A stretch of DNA of 55,361 nt, taken from the NCBI GenBank assembly GCA_937926975.1, contig CALBCJ010000037.1, forward strand, positions 1-55,361, in the 5' to 3' direction. Source of the DNA: an uncultured Propionibacteriaceae bacterium. Lineage in GTDB: Bacteria; Actinomycetota; Actinomycetes; Propionibacteriales; Propionibacteriaceae. A program made the position numbers and the translations under genes. The notes beneath the pieces were generated by a model, which saw nothing but the letters and a program-made list of their open reading frames with translations, did no database searches and had not been told where the DNA came from. This document shows, piece after piece, positions 7,800-16,066 of the stretch. Numbering within the stretch: the stretch's first letter is position 1; each line of letters starts with the position of its first letter.

Positions 7800-9290
7800 A
7801 TGAGTATCGATCTCCTCCTGCTGATCGGGGCCGTTGTCGTCGTCGTGGCCGTCATCGTGGCCAAGATCGGGGACCGGCTCGGGCTCCCGGCGCTGCTAGT
7901 CTTCCTCCTGCTCGGAGTGGTGATGGAGGTGCCCGCCGAGGGCTCACTGTTCAACGACGCCGTCCTCGCCCACGACCTGGGCCTCGCCGCCCTGGCGATC
8001 ATCCTGGCCGACGGCGGGCTGTCGACGAAGTGGCGCGACATCAAGCCCGCGTTCTTCTCCTCAGTGATGCTGGCATCCGTGGCGGCGGCGGTCACGATCG
8101 CCCTGGGGGCGGCCTTCGGGTACCTGGCGCTGGGGGTGCCGCTGGCGATCGCGGTGCTGGTGGCGGCGATCATGGCGCCGACCGACTCGGCCGCGGTGTT
8201 CTCGGTGCTCCGCTCGGTCTCCCTGCCGCCCCGGGTCAAGGCGATGCTGGAGGGGGAGTCCGGGCTGAACGACGCCCCCACGCTGCTGGTGGTGATCGCC
8301 GCCACCGACCTGGCGATGGGCAAGATCGGCTACCGTGACCTGCCGATCACCGGGCTGATGATCGTGGCCCAGCTGCTCGGTGGGCTGGCCCTGGGTGCGG
8401 CGCTGGGCTGGCTCGGCGTACGGCTGCTCCGCAACCTGGCACTGCCCGCCCCGGGCCTGTACCCCCTGGCCTCGCTGGGCTGGGCGATCATCGTGTACGG
8501 GGTGGGCGTCGTCGCTCAGGTCAGCGGCTTCGCCGCCGTCTACACCTGCTCGGTGCTGCTGGCCAACGGCAAGCTGCCTCACCGGCACGCCACCCGCTCG
8601 TTCGCGGAAGGGATCGGCTGGTTCGCCCAGATTGTGCTCTTCGTCATGCTGGGGATGCTGTCGACGCCGTCGCGGATCAGCCTCACCATCGTGGTGCAAG
8701 CGGTCATCCTGGGACTCTTCCTGACCTTTGTGGCCCGCCCCATCAGTGTGGCGTTGGTGCTGACCCCATCACGGATCCCGTGGCGGGAGCAGGCCTTCGT
8801 CTCCTGGGCCGGGCTGCGGGGCGCGGTCCCGATCATCTTGGCGACAATCCCGATGTCGGCCGGGCTGCCGTCGGCGAACGACCTGTTCGACATCATCTTC
8901 GTCACAGTGATCGTGCTGACCGTGCTGAACGCGCCCTCGCTGCCCTGGGTTGCCCGCCTGCTCGACCTGGTCGGCGACCCGAACGAGGTCGACATCGAGG
9001 TGGCCCCACTGGACCAGGTCGAGGCCGACCTGCTGCAGCTGTCGGTGGGGGAGGAGTCCCGTCTTCACGGGGTCAGCGTCGCTGAGCTCCGGCTTCCCCC
9101 GAATGCCCAGGTCAGCCTGGTGATCCGAGGGGACGAGACCTTCACCCCGCACGGGAGCGACACCCTGCGCGAGGGTGACGAGCTGCTGCTGGTCACGCCC
9201 TCGGCGGTCCGGGAGCAGGTCGAGGACCAGCTCCGGGCGATTGACCGCCGCGGCCGGCTGGCCCGCTGGTCGTCTCCTGAGCCCACCTAG
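7800..9290 (+). CDS. K+/H+ antiporter (CPA1 family, NhaP2-like) with C-terminal TrkA_C domain
   Basis: This 496-residue protein has about 12-13 hydrophobic segments over residues 1-390, including ILADGGLSTKW and the ion-path stretch APTDSAAVFSVLR near residue 125. A soluble regulatory domain covers ~400-485 (ESRLHGVSVAELRLP ... LREGDELLLV), typical of TrkA_C/RCK_C modules. It should exchange K+ (or Na+) for H+ across the cytoplasmic membrane. AGGAGGG precedes the ATG by 7 bases. It appears to be a single-gene unit after tadA. Confidence 0.88.
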   Translation: MSIDLLLLIGAVVVVVAVIVAKIGDRLGLPALLVFLLLGVVMEVPAEGSLFNDAVLAHDLGLAALAIILADGGLSTKWRDIKPAFFSSVMLASVAAAVTIALGAAFGYLALGVPLAIAVLVAAIMAPTDSAAVFSVLRSVSLPPRVKAMLEGESGLNDAPTLLVVIAATDLAMGKIGYRDLPITGLMIVAQLLGGLALGAALGWLGVRLLRNLALPAPGLYPLASLGWAIIVYGVGVVAQVSGFAAVYTCSVLLANGKLPHRHATRSFAEGIGWFAQIVLFVMLGMLSTPSRISLTIVVQAVILGLFLTFVARPISVALVLTPSRIPWREQAFVSWAGLRGAVPIILATIPMSAGLPSANDLFDIIFVTVIVLTVLNAPSLPWVARLLDLVGDPNEVDIEVAPLDQVEADLLQLSVGEESRLHGVSVAELRLPPNAQVSLVIRGDETFTPHGSDTLREGDELLLVTPSAVREQVEDQLRAIDRRGRLARWSSPEPT

Positions 9291-9553
9291 GCCACGAGTC
9301 CCCGGGGCCGTCATGGCCCGGCGCCTGGCGCCTGGGCGCAGCCACCAGCCAGCCCCGGCCAGGATCGGGACGTCCTTGCGGACCTGGTCGACTGTCGTGC
9401 GCGGCCCTCACGCGGTCTGACGCTGCCAGGAGATGAACGCACGAGGCTGCGGCTGAGGGCACAGGCCTGTGGGTCGTACGGGGAGGTGCCAGCGGGTTGC
9501 GCCAGTGGGACGGGAGCCAGCGGGCCAGTGGGGTGGTCGGCCAGTGGGGCAGG

Positions 9554-10084
9554 TCAGCGGGTCGCGCTGGGGCTCGGAGTCTGCGACGGCAGGCAGGCGG
9601 TCCCGCTCGGGACCGCGATCTCGGTCTTGAAGCCGGCCCCGGGCATGACGTCGCCGACCTTGGGGCCCAGGAGAACATCAACGCTGTGGTCGGGGCGCTG
9701 GTCGACCCGGAACTCCACCTGCTGGAACTGGCTCGCCACCAGCTGCACCTCGGGGTTCTCCTGCGCGGCACCAACAATGATCACCGGGACAGTGATCTTC
9801 TCATCGGTGTTCCCAATTCCCTTGACGTTGAAGCCCCGGCTCCGCAGCACCTTGCCCACCTCGGACCCGAAGCCGCGGACCCCACCGCCGTTCAGCACCC
9901 GGACCGTCACCTGGTTCGACTTCAGCACCGTCAGGTTCTGAGACACGCACGCCTGAGGGGGCGGGGGAGTGAACGGAGCCACGACTCTCTGGTAGCCCCA
10001 CCATGCGCCGTACCCGAGGACCAGCAGCAGGACCAGCAGAGTGACCGGGGTCCGTGCCATCCGGATGACTTCGCGGGTCGTCAC
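9554..10084 (-). CDS. LytR_C domain membrane-anchored protein
   Basis: This 176-residue protein has one N-terminal membrane helix (TPVTLLVLLLVLGYGAWWGY), a short Pro-rich linker and an extracytoplasmic LytR_C-type domain (VTVRVLNGGGVRGFGSEVG ... FNVKGIGNTD). The GTG at 10084 is chosen because GGGAGG lies 5 bases upstream. Stand-alone LytR_C proteins of actinobacteria are linked to the cell envelope, but their exact role is not fixed. The VapB-like gene lies 41 bases upstream on the same strand, so the two are likely co-transcribed. Confidence 0.82.
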   Translation of the reverse strand: MTTREVIRMARTPVTLLVLLLVLGYGAWWGYQRVVAPFTPPPPQACVSQNLTVLKSNQVTVRVLNGGGVRGFGSEVGKVLRSRGFNVKGIGNTDEKITVPVIIVGAAQENPEVQLVASQFQQVEFRVDQRPDHSVDVLLGPKVGDVMPGAGFKTEIAVPSGTACLPSQTPSPSATR

Positions 10085-10125
10085 CTGTACCTCCCTGTCA
10101 GCCCCATATCGCGCGCCTCGAGACC

Positions 10126-10422
10126 TTAGCCCTGCAGCTCCAGGACCCGCGCGTGCACCGTCTGCCGCTGCTGCAGCGCGGCCCGCAGCGCCCGGTGCAG
10201 CCCGTCCTCCAGGTAGTACTCCCCGCGCCACTTCACCACGTGCGCGAACAAGTCGCCGTAGAAGGTGGAGTCCTCCTCGAGCAGAGCCTCCAGGTCCAGC
10301 ATCCGCTTGGTCGTCACCAGCTGGTCGAGCCGGATCTGCTGTGGGGCGATGGCGGCCCACTGCTTCTGCTGGTACCCGTGGTTGGGGTACGGACGCGAGT
10401 CGCCGACACGCTTGAAGATCAC
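10126..10422 (-). CDS. Conserved actinobacterial protein, often labelled VapB-family antitoxin
   Basis: This 98-residue protein begins MIFKRVGDSRPYPNHG and contains LVTTKRMLDLEALLEEDST and YLEDGLHRALRAALQQRQ, the core of a protein conserved in actinobacteria beside LytR_C genes. Databases tend to name it a VapB-type antitoxin, but no VapC/PIN toxin gene lies next to it here and no clear ribbon-helix-helix is visible. I would treat the antitoxin label as doubtful. Confidence 0.75.
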   Translation of the reverse strand: MIFKRVGDSRPYPNHGYQQKQWAAIAPQQIRLDQLVTTKRMLDLEALLEEDSTFYGDLFAHVVKWRGEYYLEDGLHRALRAALQQRQTVHARVLELQG

Positions 10423-10436
10423 CCCCGCAGCCTACC

Positions 10437-10522
10437 GTGTTGGATCGCTGTGCTTGATCGCCGTGCTTGATCGCCGCCGCCTGCGCGGCGGCTGGCCGGC
10501 TCGCTATAACCCCCGGCTTCCT
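10437..10522. repeat. Dispersed palindromic element, copy A
   Basis: It contains GTGTTGGATCGC, two GTGCTTGATCGCCG units, a palindrome (GCCGCCGCCTGCGCGGCGGC) and the tail TCGCTATAACCCCCGGCTTC. Copy C at 55299-55361 has the same order and tail, and copy B at 19798 shares the TGTGCTTGATCGCCGC start. The rest of 10423-10805, before the HerA-like gene, shows no further gene. Confidence 0.7.
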
Positions 10523-10805
10523 CCTCGCGGTGAAGAGGTTCTTTCCGTCGTGGTCCAGCCAGTCGTTCTTCACCGCTCCTTCGTCCAGCCGGGGGACTCG
10601 CCGGCCCTCGTGGTCAGGTCGGGTGGTCTCCTCACCCGCTGTGGCTGAGCCGGGTGCACAGGCGGGAAGGTGAAGAGAGGTGGCCGGGTCGGGGAGGTGC
10701 CCACGGGCAGCAGGCGCAGAAGTCGTGGCATACCTCCTTGCGGGCATCAGGCTTCTGCTCGGGGTGGAGTTCGCCTCGGTCGGTACCACCGGGTTGAATG
10801 AACCC

Positions 10806-12461
10806 ATGACAGACCAGGTCGCCGAGATCACGCAGGGGTACACCTTCGAGGAGCCGTCGCTCGAGCTGGGGGTGCTGGTGGCCGAGGGTGAGCCCCGGCC
10901 GGGTGCGACGATCCGGATGCCGCTGGGGATGCTGAACCGGCACGGGGTGATCGCCGGGGCCACCGGCACCGGCAAGACCAAGACCCTGCAGCTGCTGGCC
11001 GAGCAGATCTCCGCAGCCGGGGTGCCGGTCTTTGCCGCCGATATCAAGGGTGACCTGTCGGGGCTGGCGTCGCCGGGCGAGGCCAGCGAGAAGCTCCTCG
11101 CCCGTACCCGCGCAATCGGCCAGGACTGGCAGGCCAAGGGCTTCCCGGTCGAGTTCTACGCCCTCGGCGGGCAGGGTCTCGGGGTTCCGGTGCGCTGCAC
11201 CATGACCTCGTTCGGCCCGACCCTGCTGAGCAAGGTGCTGGGGCTGAGCGAGGTGCAGGAGTCGTCGCTGGGCCTGGTCTTCCACTACGCCGACGTACGC
11301 GGTCTGCCGCTGCTCGACATCGCCGACCTGCGGGCGGTGCTCACCCACCTCACCAGCGAGGAGGGCAAGGCCGAGCTGAAGGAGCTGGGCGGGCTGTCGG
11401 CGTCGACAGTCGGGGTGCTGCTGCGCGAGCTGATCGGCTTCGTCGACCAGGGCGCTGACCTCTTCTTCGGGGAGCCGGAGCTCGACACCTTCGACCTGCT
11501 GCGGACCACCTCCGACGGCCGGGGCGTGATCTCGCTGCTGGAGCTGCCGAACCTGCAGGACCGGCCGAAGCTCTTCTCGACCTTCCTGATGTGGCTGCTG
11601 GCTGACCTCTTCCACGACCTGCCCGAGGTCGGCGACGTCGACAAGCCGAAGCTGGTCTTCTTCTTCGACGAGGCGCACCTGCTGTTCGCCAACGCCTCGT
11701 CAGAGTTCCTGCAGACGATCGCCCAGACCGTACGGCTGATCCGCTCCAAGGGGGTCGGGATCTTCTTCGTCACCCAGACCCCGACCGACATCCCCGACCA
11801 GGTCCTGGCCCAGCTCGGCTCCCGGGTCCAGCACCAGCTGCGGGCCCACACCCCGAACGACGCCAAGGCGCTCAAGCAGACCGTCAACACCTACCCGAAG
11901 TCGGCGTACGACCTGGCCGAGGTGCTGCAGCAGCTCGGGACCGGGGAGGCGGTGGTCACCGTGATGGACCCGGACGGGGCACCCACCCCGGTCGCCTGGA
12001 CCCGGATGCGGGCCCCCGAGTCGCTGATGGCTCCGACCCCGGCCGAGGTGCTCCAGCCAGGGATCGCAGGCTCGGCGATGACCGCCAAGTACGGCACGGT
12101 GGTCGACCGCGACTCGGCCCAGGAGATGCTGGCCCGCAAGCTGGAGGAGGGCGCCAAGATCGCCGCCGAGCAGCAGGCCCAGGCCGAGCAGGCCAAGGCC
12201 GAGCAGGAGGCCGCCAAGCGCGCCGAGAAGGAGGAGGCCGCCCGGGCCAAGGAGGCAGCCCGGATGGAGCGGGCCGCGCAGCAGGAGGCAGAGCGGCAGC
12301 GCCGGGCCGCCGAGAAGGAGGCCGAGCGCCAGGAGCGGGCCCGCCGCAACGAGAAGTCGGTGCTGGAGCAGGTCGCCGGGTCGAGCGTCTTCAAGCAGTT
12401 CATCCGCTCAGCCAGCCGCGAGATCGTCCGCGGGGTCTTCGGGATCGCCCGGCGCCGGTGA
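10806..12461 (+). CDS. HerA-like ATPase/helicase (DUF853 family)
   Basis: This 551-residue P-loop ATPase has Walker A GATGTGKTK near residue 52, Walker B LVFFFDEAHLL near residue 283, and a following sensor stretch FFVTQTPTDIPD. This order fits the DUF853 branch of the HerA/FtsK family. Residues ~440-520 form a highly charged Ala/Glu/Arg/Lys coiled coil, and the tail ends in a basic helix. I chose the ATG at 10806 (MTDQVAEITQGYTF) because the longer upstream frame is low complexity. The substrate is unknown; DNA translocation is inferred from the family. Confidence 0.85.
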   Translation: MTDQVAEITQGYTFEEPSLELGVLVAEGEPRPGATIRMPLGMLNRHGVIAGATGTGKTKTLQLLAEQISAAGVPVFAADIKGDLSGLASPGEASEKLLARTRAIGQDWQAKGFPVEFYALGGQGLGVPVRCTMTSFGPTLLSKVLGLSEVQESSLGLVFHYADVRGLPLLDIADLRAVLTHLTSEEGKAELKELGGLSASTVGVLLRELIGFVDQGADLFFGEPELDTFDLLRTTSDGRGVISLLELPNLQDRPKLFSTFLMWLLADLFHDLPEVGDVDKPKLVFFFDEAHLLFANASSEFLQTIAQTVRLIRSKGVGIFFVTQTPTDIPDQVLAQLGSRVQHQLRAHTPNDAKALKQTVNTYPKSAYDLAEVLQQLGTGEAVVTVMDPDGAPTPVAWTRMRAPESLMAPTPAEVLQPGIAGSAMTAKYGTVVDRDSAQEMLARKLEEGAKIAAEQQAQAEQAKAEQEAAKRAEKEEAARAKEAARMERAAQQEAERQRRAAEKEAERQERARRNEKSVLEQVAGSSVFKQFIRSASREIVRGVFGIARRR

Positions 12462-12581
12462 CCCTGGCCGACCCGCCGCGCTGGCCGGCGAGACGAACAC
12501 CGCTGTTGACCCGCGACCGCACTGCTCCATGCGCGTGCCAGGAGCCGCGTTTCCGCTGCTCACAGGAAATAGAGTGCAGCC

Positions 12582-13419
12582 ATGGCGGACCGCGAGCCTG
12601 AGGAGGACCCTGCCGCGCCCCTGATCGAGGCGGGGGACAGCCCTGTCCCGCAAGCAGTGGGCCGCCGCTTTCGCCGCGTACCCACCAGGCGGTCGACATC
12701 CGGCGAGAACTGGTACGGACGCTCGCCACCCCCGAGTCCCGGCGAAACCTCGCCGAGGCGCTGCTCCGGCTCGGGAGCACAGCTCAGACCCGCGGCTACC
12801 GAGCTGCGGCTCTCGTGTTCTACCAGGAGGCCGTCGACATCCACCGGGAGCTGGCCCGTACCCTCGGCACCAGTGAGGCGCGCCAGGAGCTCCTTGACTC
12901 CCTGGACTGGGTCGGCCTCACAGCCTTGGTTGATGAGGACTGGGTGACCGCTACCCGCGCCTACCAGGAGGAGCTCGCGATCAGCCGAGACCTCGCTCGC
13001 ACCCTTCACACTCCGGACATCCTCCGAACCCTGCGCAGATCGCTGGTCGGGATCGGTGACATCGCTGCGGCCCACGGTGACTGGGGCACTGCCACGAGCG
13101 CCTTCGGGGAGGCGCTCGACATCAGCCGATATGTCGAGAGCATCCTGCCCGGTGGCCTGTCCCAAGCGGATCGTCTCGAGGCGCTGGGCAGGGTTGCCAC
13201 CGCGCCCTCGGGCCCGGCACCCTTGAGCCAGACCTGGCCGAGATCGCGTCGAGGGTCGTGCCGATCCTTCGTGCCCGTGGGTTCGCCCCGGCGGCCTTCG
13301 GCCCGGTTACGCCGACGGGGTTCCGGGAGCTGACGACCACGGACGGCACCGCAGAGGTGGTTGTGGCGAGCCGTACGGACCTGCGGGTGTCCATCGACGT
13401 GCCGGTGGGCCAGCGATGA
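12582..13419 (+). pseudogene. Decayed TPR-repeat protein gene with C-terminal domain remnant
   Basis: Coding homology moves between frames. It begins MADREPEEDPAAP (12582), shifts near 12632-12636 (GGGGG) to LSRKQWAAAFAAY, then near 12681 (CCC) to HQAVDIRRELVRTLATPE. That frame continues through several ~40-residue TPR-like repeats (YQEAVDIHRELARTLGT, YQEELAISRDLARTL, FGEALDISRYVE) to about 13195. A last shift leads to LEPDLAEIASRVVPILRARG and a stop at 13417-13419. The C-terminal piece resembles the second half of the lipoproteins downstream. Four frames in 840 bases, each shift in or near a short homopolymer or GC run, points to decay, though local sequencing error is possible. Confidence 0.65.
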
Positions 13420-13852
13420 GGCGGGTCGTGGCGGCGGTGCTCGCTGTGGGCCTGGTGGCTGGGTGCACGTCGAGGGCGCTTCCCCGCATGTCCGCAGCTG
13501 ACGCGGACGCGGCGTACGGGCCGGTCGTGGCTGCTGTCCAGAAGGCTGTGAGTGATGCTGTTCCTGAAGTTACGTGGAAGCCGCTCGAGCTGAGAGGGTC
13601 TGAGGGCAAGAGATGTGTGTACCAGACTGGGCATGTGTGGGGGCGTGGGGTGGTGACCCGCCGCGTGAGTTTACGCCCGATGAGCTGAAGGATGTGGTGG
13701 CTGGTCCGGCCAGCGCTCATGGCTTCACTGGTGCCAAGGGCGAGACGGTCAACGGGTGGGCCTGGGTCAGGGCGTATGACGCGAAGGGGGCGGAGCTGAG
13801 TCTGCTTGGTCGGCCGGGGCAGGTCTCGGTGTCGGTGAACGTGGGCTGCTGA
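13416..13852 (+). pseudogene. Lipoprotein paralogue interrupted by a 1-base frameshift
   Basis: The first frame encodes a lipoprotein signal (MRRVVAAVLAVGLVAGC, lipobox LVAGC) and MSAADADAAYGPVVAAVQKA, closely matching the intact paralogue at 13867. At the G5 run 13639-13643 the frame must slip by -1 to reach PPREFTPDELKDVV and the conserved end VSVSVNVGC. With one extra G, both paralogues align without gaps through this part. Its ATG overlaps the stop of the decayed gene upstream (ATGA). It may be a real loss, a phase-variable tract or a read error. Confidence 0.7.
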
Positions 13853-13866
13853 TTCTGGAGGTGGCG

Positions 13867-14310
13867 GTGAGGCGCGTCGTGGGGGTGCTGGCCGTGGTGC
13901 TGGTGGCTGGGTGCACGTCGACGACGCCGCTTCCCCGCATGTCCGCAGCTGATGCGGACGCGGCGTACGAGCCGCTCGTGGCCGCTGTCCAGAAGGCTGT
14001 GAGCGATTCCGTCTCGGGGGTTGTGTGGAACCCTGTCACACCGCGGTACGGTTCGGACACCGCAAATAGGTGCGTGTACCAGGTCGGCCTCGTGGGCGGC
14101 ACGTGGACCGGCAGCCCGCCCCTTCAGCACGCCCCGGCGGAGCTCGTCGCTGTGGTGGAGACGCCGGCGAGCGCGCACGGGTTCCGTGACGTGAAGGGAG
14201 AGATCGTCCAGGGTGCCACGTCCGTTAAGGCCCGCGACGCCAAAGGGGCCGAGTTGACGCTGTTCGAGCGGCCGGGCTCGATCGGCATCTCGGTGAACGT
14301 GGGCTGCTGA
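13867..14310 (+). CDS. Small lipoprotein of unknown function
   Basis: This ~147-residue lipoprotein has signal MRRVVGVLAVVLVAGC with the modified Cys near residue 16. The mature part begins MSAADADAAYEPLVAAVQKA and ends GSIGISVNVGC, and it has a Cys in NRCVYQVG. I use the GTG at 13867 because GGAGG precedes it by 5 bases and it matches the paralogue's start; a GTG at 13861 is also in frame. It should be anchored on the outer face of the membrane. It is the intact member of a local duplicated family. Confidence 0.75.
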   Translation: MRRVVGVLAVVLVAGCTSTTPLPRMSAADADAAYEPLVAAVQKAVSDSVSGVVWNPVTPRYGSDTANRCVYQVGLVGGTWTGSPPLQHAPAELVAVVETPASAHGFRDVKGEIVQGATSVKARDAKGAELTLFERPGSIGISVNVGC

Positions 14311-14387
14311 GGATCCCGTACGCCGCGCGGCCGCGTCTGCCATGATGTCAACCGGTAGGGTCGGTGGTTCGTCGAAAGGGTGTGGGA

Positions 14388-14912
14388 ATGCCAGGTACCC
14401 ACTCGGCGGACGAAGGGATCACGGCCATGTACGAGTCCCAGTGGAGACCGCTGGTGCGGATGGCGTGGCTGATGCTGCGTCACCAGGGGGCCGCTGAGGA
14501 CGTGGCCCAGGACGCGTTCGTCGCCACGTACAAGGCCTGGCCGACGCTGCGCGACGAGGCCGCCGCCGTCGCCTACCTGCGCCGCTGCGCGGTCAACGGG
14601 GCCCGGTCGGTGCTGCGCCACGAGGCGGTGGTCCGCCGCGAGAACGAGGCCGAGGCCGGCCGGGCCGACGCCAGCGGACGCTCGTACGCGCCGAGCGCCG
14701 ACCTGGCCGCGCTGAACCGGCTCGACGGGGACCGGCTGCTGGCCGAGCTGCAGCAGCTGCCGCAGCGGCAGCGGGAGGTCATCATCCTGCGCTACTACGC
14801 CGACCTGTCCGAAGCCCAGATCGCCGAGGCGCTCGACATCGCCCCCGGGTCGGTCAAGACCCACGCCTACCGGGGCCTGCGGGCCCTGCGGGAGCGGATG
14901 GAGGTGGCATGA
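14388..14912 (+). CDS. ECF RNA polymerase sigma factor, SigE-like family
   Basis: This 174-residue protein has a sigma-70 region 2 (MYESQWRPLVRMAWLMLRHQ ... DVAQDAFVATYKAW) and a region 4 helix-turn-helix (LPQRQREVIILRYYADLSEAQIAEAL ... VKTHAYRGL). The linker between them is short, as in group IV sigma factors. I prefer the ATG at 14388; a GTG at 14364 is also open. It overlaps the anti-sigma gene by 4 bases (ATGA), a standard sigma/anti-sigma pairing. Confidence 0.9.
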   Translation: MPGTHSADEGITAMYESQWRPLVRMAWLMLRHQGAAEDVAQDAFVATYKAWPTLRDEAAAVAYLRRCAVNGARSVLRHEAVVRRENEAEAGRADASGRSYAPSADLAALNRLDGDRLLAELQQLPQRQREVIILRYYADLSEAQIAEALDIAPGSVKTHAYRGLRALRERMEVA

Positions 14913-15943
14913 CCTTCGACGACCAGGTACGAGACGAGCTGCACCGCCAGGCAGACCAGGTCGAGCCGCAGGACCGGCTGGCCCAGATCCTGGCCCGGGG
15001 CGCCGCTGGGGAAGAGCCGCTGGCGCCGGTGGTGCCGATGCGGCAGGCCCGGCGCCGGGGCCGCCCGGCGGCCTGGCTGAGCGTGGCCGCGGTGGTCCTG
15101 GCGGTGGCCGTGGGCTCGGTCGTGGGTCTGCGGCTGCTGCCGCTCGCCGGCAGCGCCCCGGCGCGGTCGGAGGCGGGAGCCCCGCTCGACCGGTCCGAGG
15201 CGTCGGAGGGAGCCGTGGCCCAGTCCGCCGGCTGGCAGGTGCCGGTCTACTACCTCACCACCGGCGGCACGGGCCAGTCCTGGCTGCTGGGCCGCGACAG
15301 CATCCGCGTCCCGGCCCCGGCCGACCTGTCAGCCCGAGCCCGGCTGGCGGTGTCGACCCTGGTCACGGGCATGTTCCAGGGCGCCCGGCTGCCGTACGCG
15401 AACTGGCAGCAGCCGTGGCCGGAAGGAACCCAGGCCGAGGTGGTGGTGTCGCCGAGCCTGATCCAGGTCAGCCTCAGCCAGCCGCCGCGGGCTGGCCTGA
15501 CCGCCGAGCAGCTGCGGATGGCGTACCAGTCGGTCGTGTGGACAGCGACCGAGGCGGCCGAGCTGGCGGTGCCGGTGCAGATCCAGGCAGGAGGGACGGT
15601 CCTGACGACCGCGTCGCGCCCGCCCGCCGCCGACCAGGAGCGTGACCTGGCCCCGGTCTGGGTGCTGCAGCCGTCGCGCTGGGCGAGCGTGCCGGCGGGG
15701 CAGCCGGTCTTCGTGCGCGGTGAGGCCTGCACCAGCGAGGCGGGCCTGGCCTGGCGGCTGCTGCAGTCCGGGCAGGTGGTGCAGTCAGGCCAGGTCGCCG
15801 GTGTCGGCTGCCCGCCGCGCAGCCCGTACGAGTTCACTATCGCCAGCCTGCCGAAGGGCGAGTACGTGCTGCAGGTGCAGCTCGTCGGCACGACGGTCAG
15901 CGCCAGGCCGTACCAGGAGCAGATCACCCTGACCGTAGTGTGA
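14909..15943 (+). CDS. Membrane anti-sigma factor-like protein with GerMN and Gmad2 domains
   Basis: This 344-residue protein has a short cytosolic N-terminus (MTFDDQVRDELHRQADQV), one membrane helix (AAWLSVAAVVLAVAVGSVVGL, residues ~53-75) and two outside domains. These are a GerMN-like domain (~110-230: VYYLTTGGTGQSWLLGRD ... ARLAVSTLVTG) and a C-terminal Ig-like Gmad2 domain (~245-344: VFVRGEACTSEAGLAWRLL). The coupled start with the sigma gene suggests it holds that sigma factor and senses an envelope signal. No ZAS-type His/Cys motif is evident, so the inhibitory mode is inference. Confidence 0.8.
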   Translation: MTFDDQVRDELHRQADQVEPQDRLAQILARGAAGEEPLAPVVPMRQARRRGRPAAWLSVAAVVLAVAVGSVVGLRLLPLAGSAPARSEAGAPLDRSEASEGAVAQSAGWQVPVYYLTTGGTGQSWLLGRDSIRVPAPADLSARARLAVSTLVTGMFQGARLPYANWQQPWPEGTQAEVVVSPSLIQVSLSQPPRAGLTAEQLRMAYQSVVWTATEAAELAVPVQIQAGGTVLTTASRPPAADQERDLAPVWVLQPSRWASVPAGQPVFVRGEACTSEAGLAWRLLQSGQVVQSGQVAGVGCPPRSPYEFTIASLPKGEYVLQVQLVGTTVSARPYQEQITLTVV

Positions 15944-16066
15944 GAGGTCGCCGAGGGCCCTGGTCGCCTGGACTGAGCTGGTGGCCGCTGGCGGCGAGGT
16001 GATCTTCTACAGCGTGGTGATGATCGTCAACGGCTGATGCCGGAGACCGCGGGGCGCGTGACCTGC

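Noticed and set aside
10126..10422. VapBC toxin-antitoxin pair
   Set aside because: No PIN-domain toxin gene is adjacent; only the VapB-labelled protein is present.
13639..13643. Canonical -1 programmed frameshift site
   Set aside because: The heptamer X-XXY-YYZ pattern is not met in the zero frame and no downstream pseudoknot is obvious; simple slippage on G5 remains possible but unproven.
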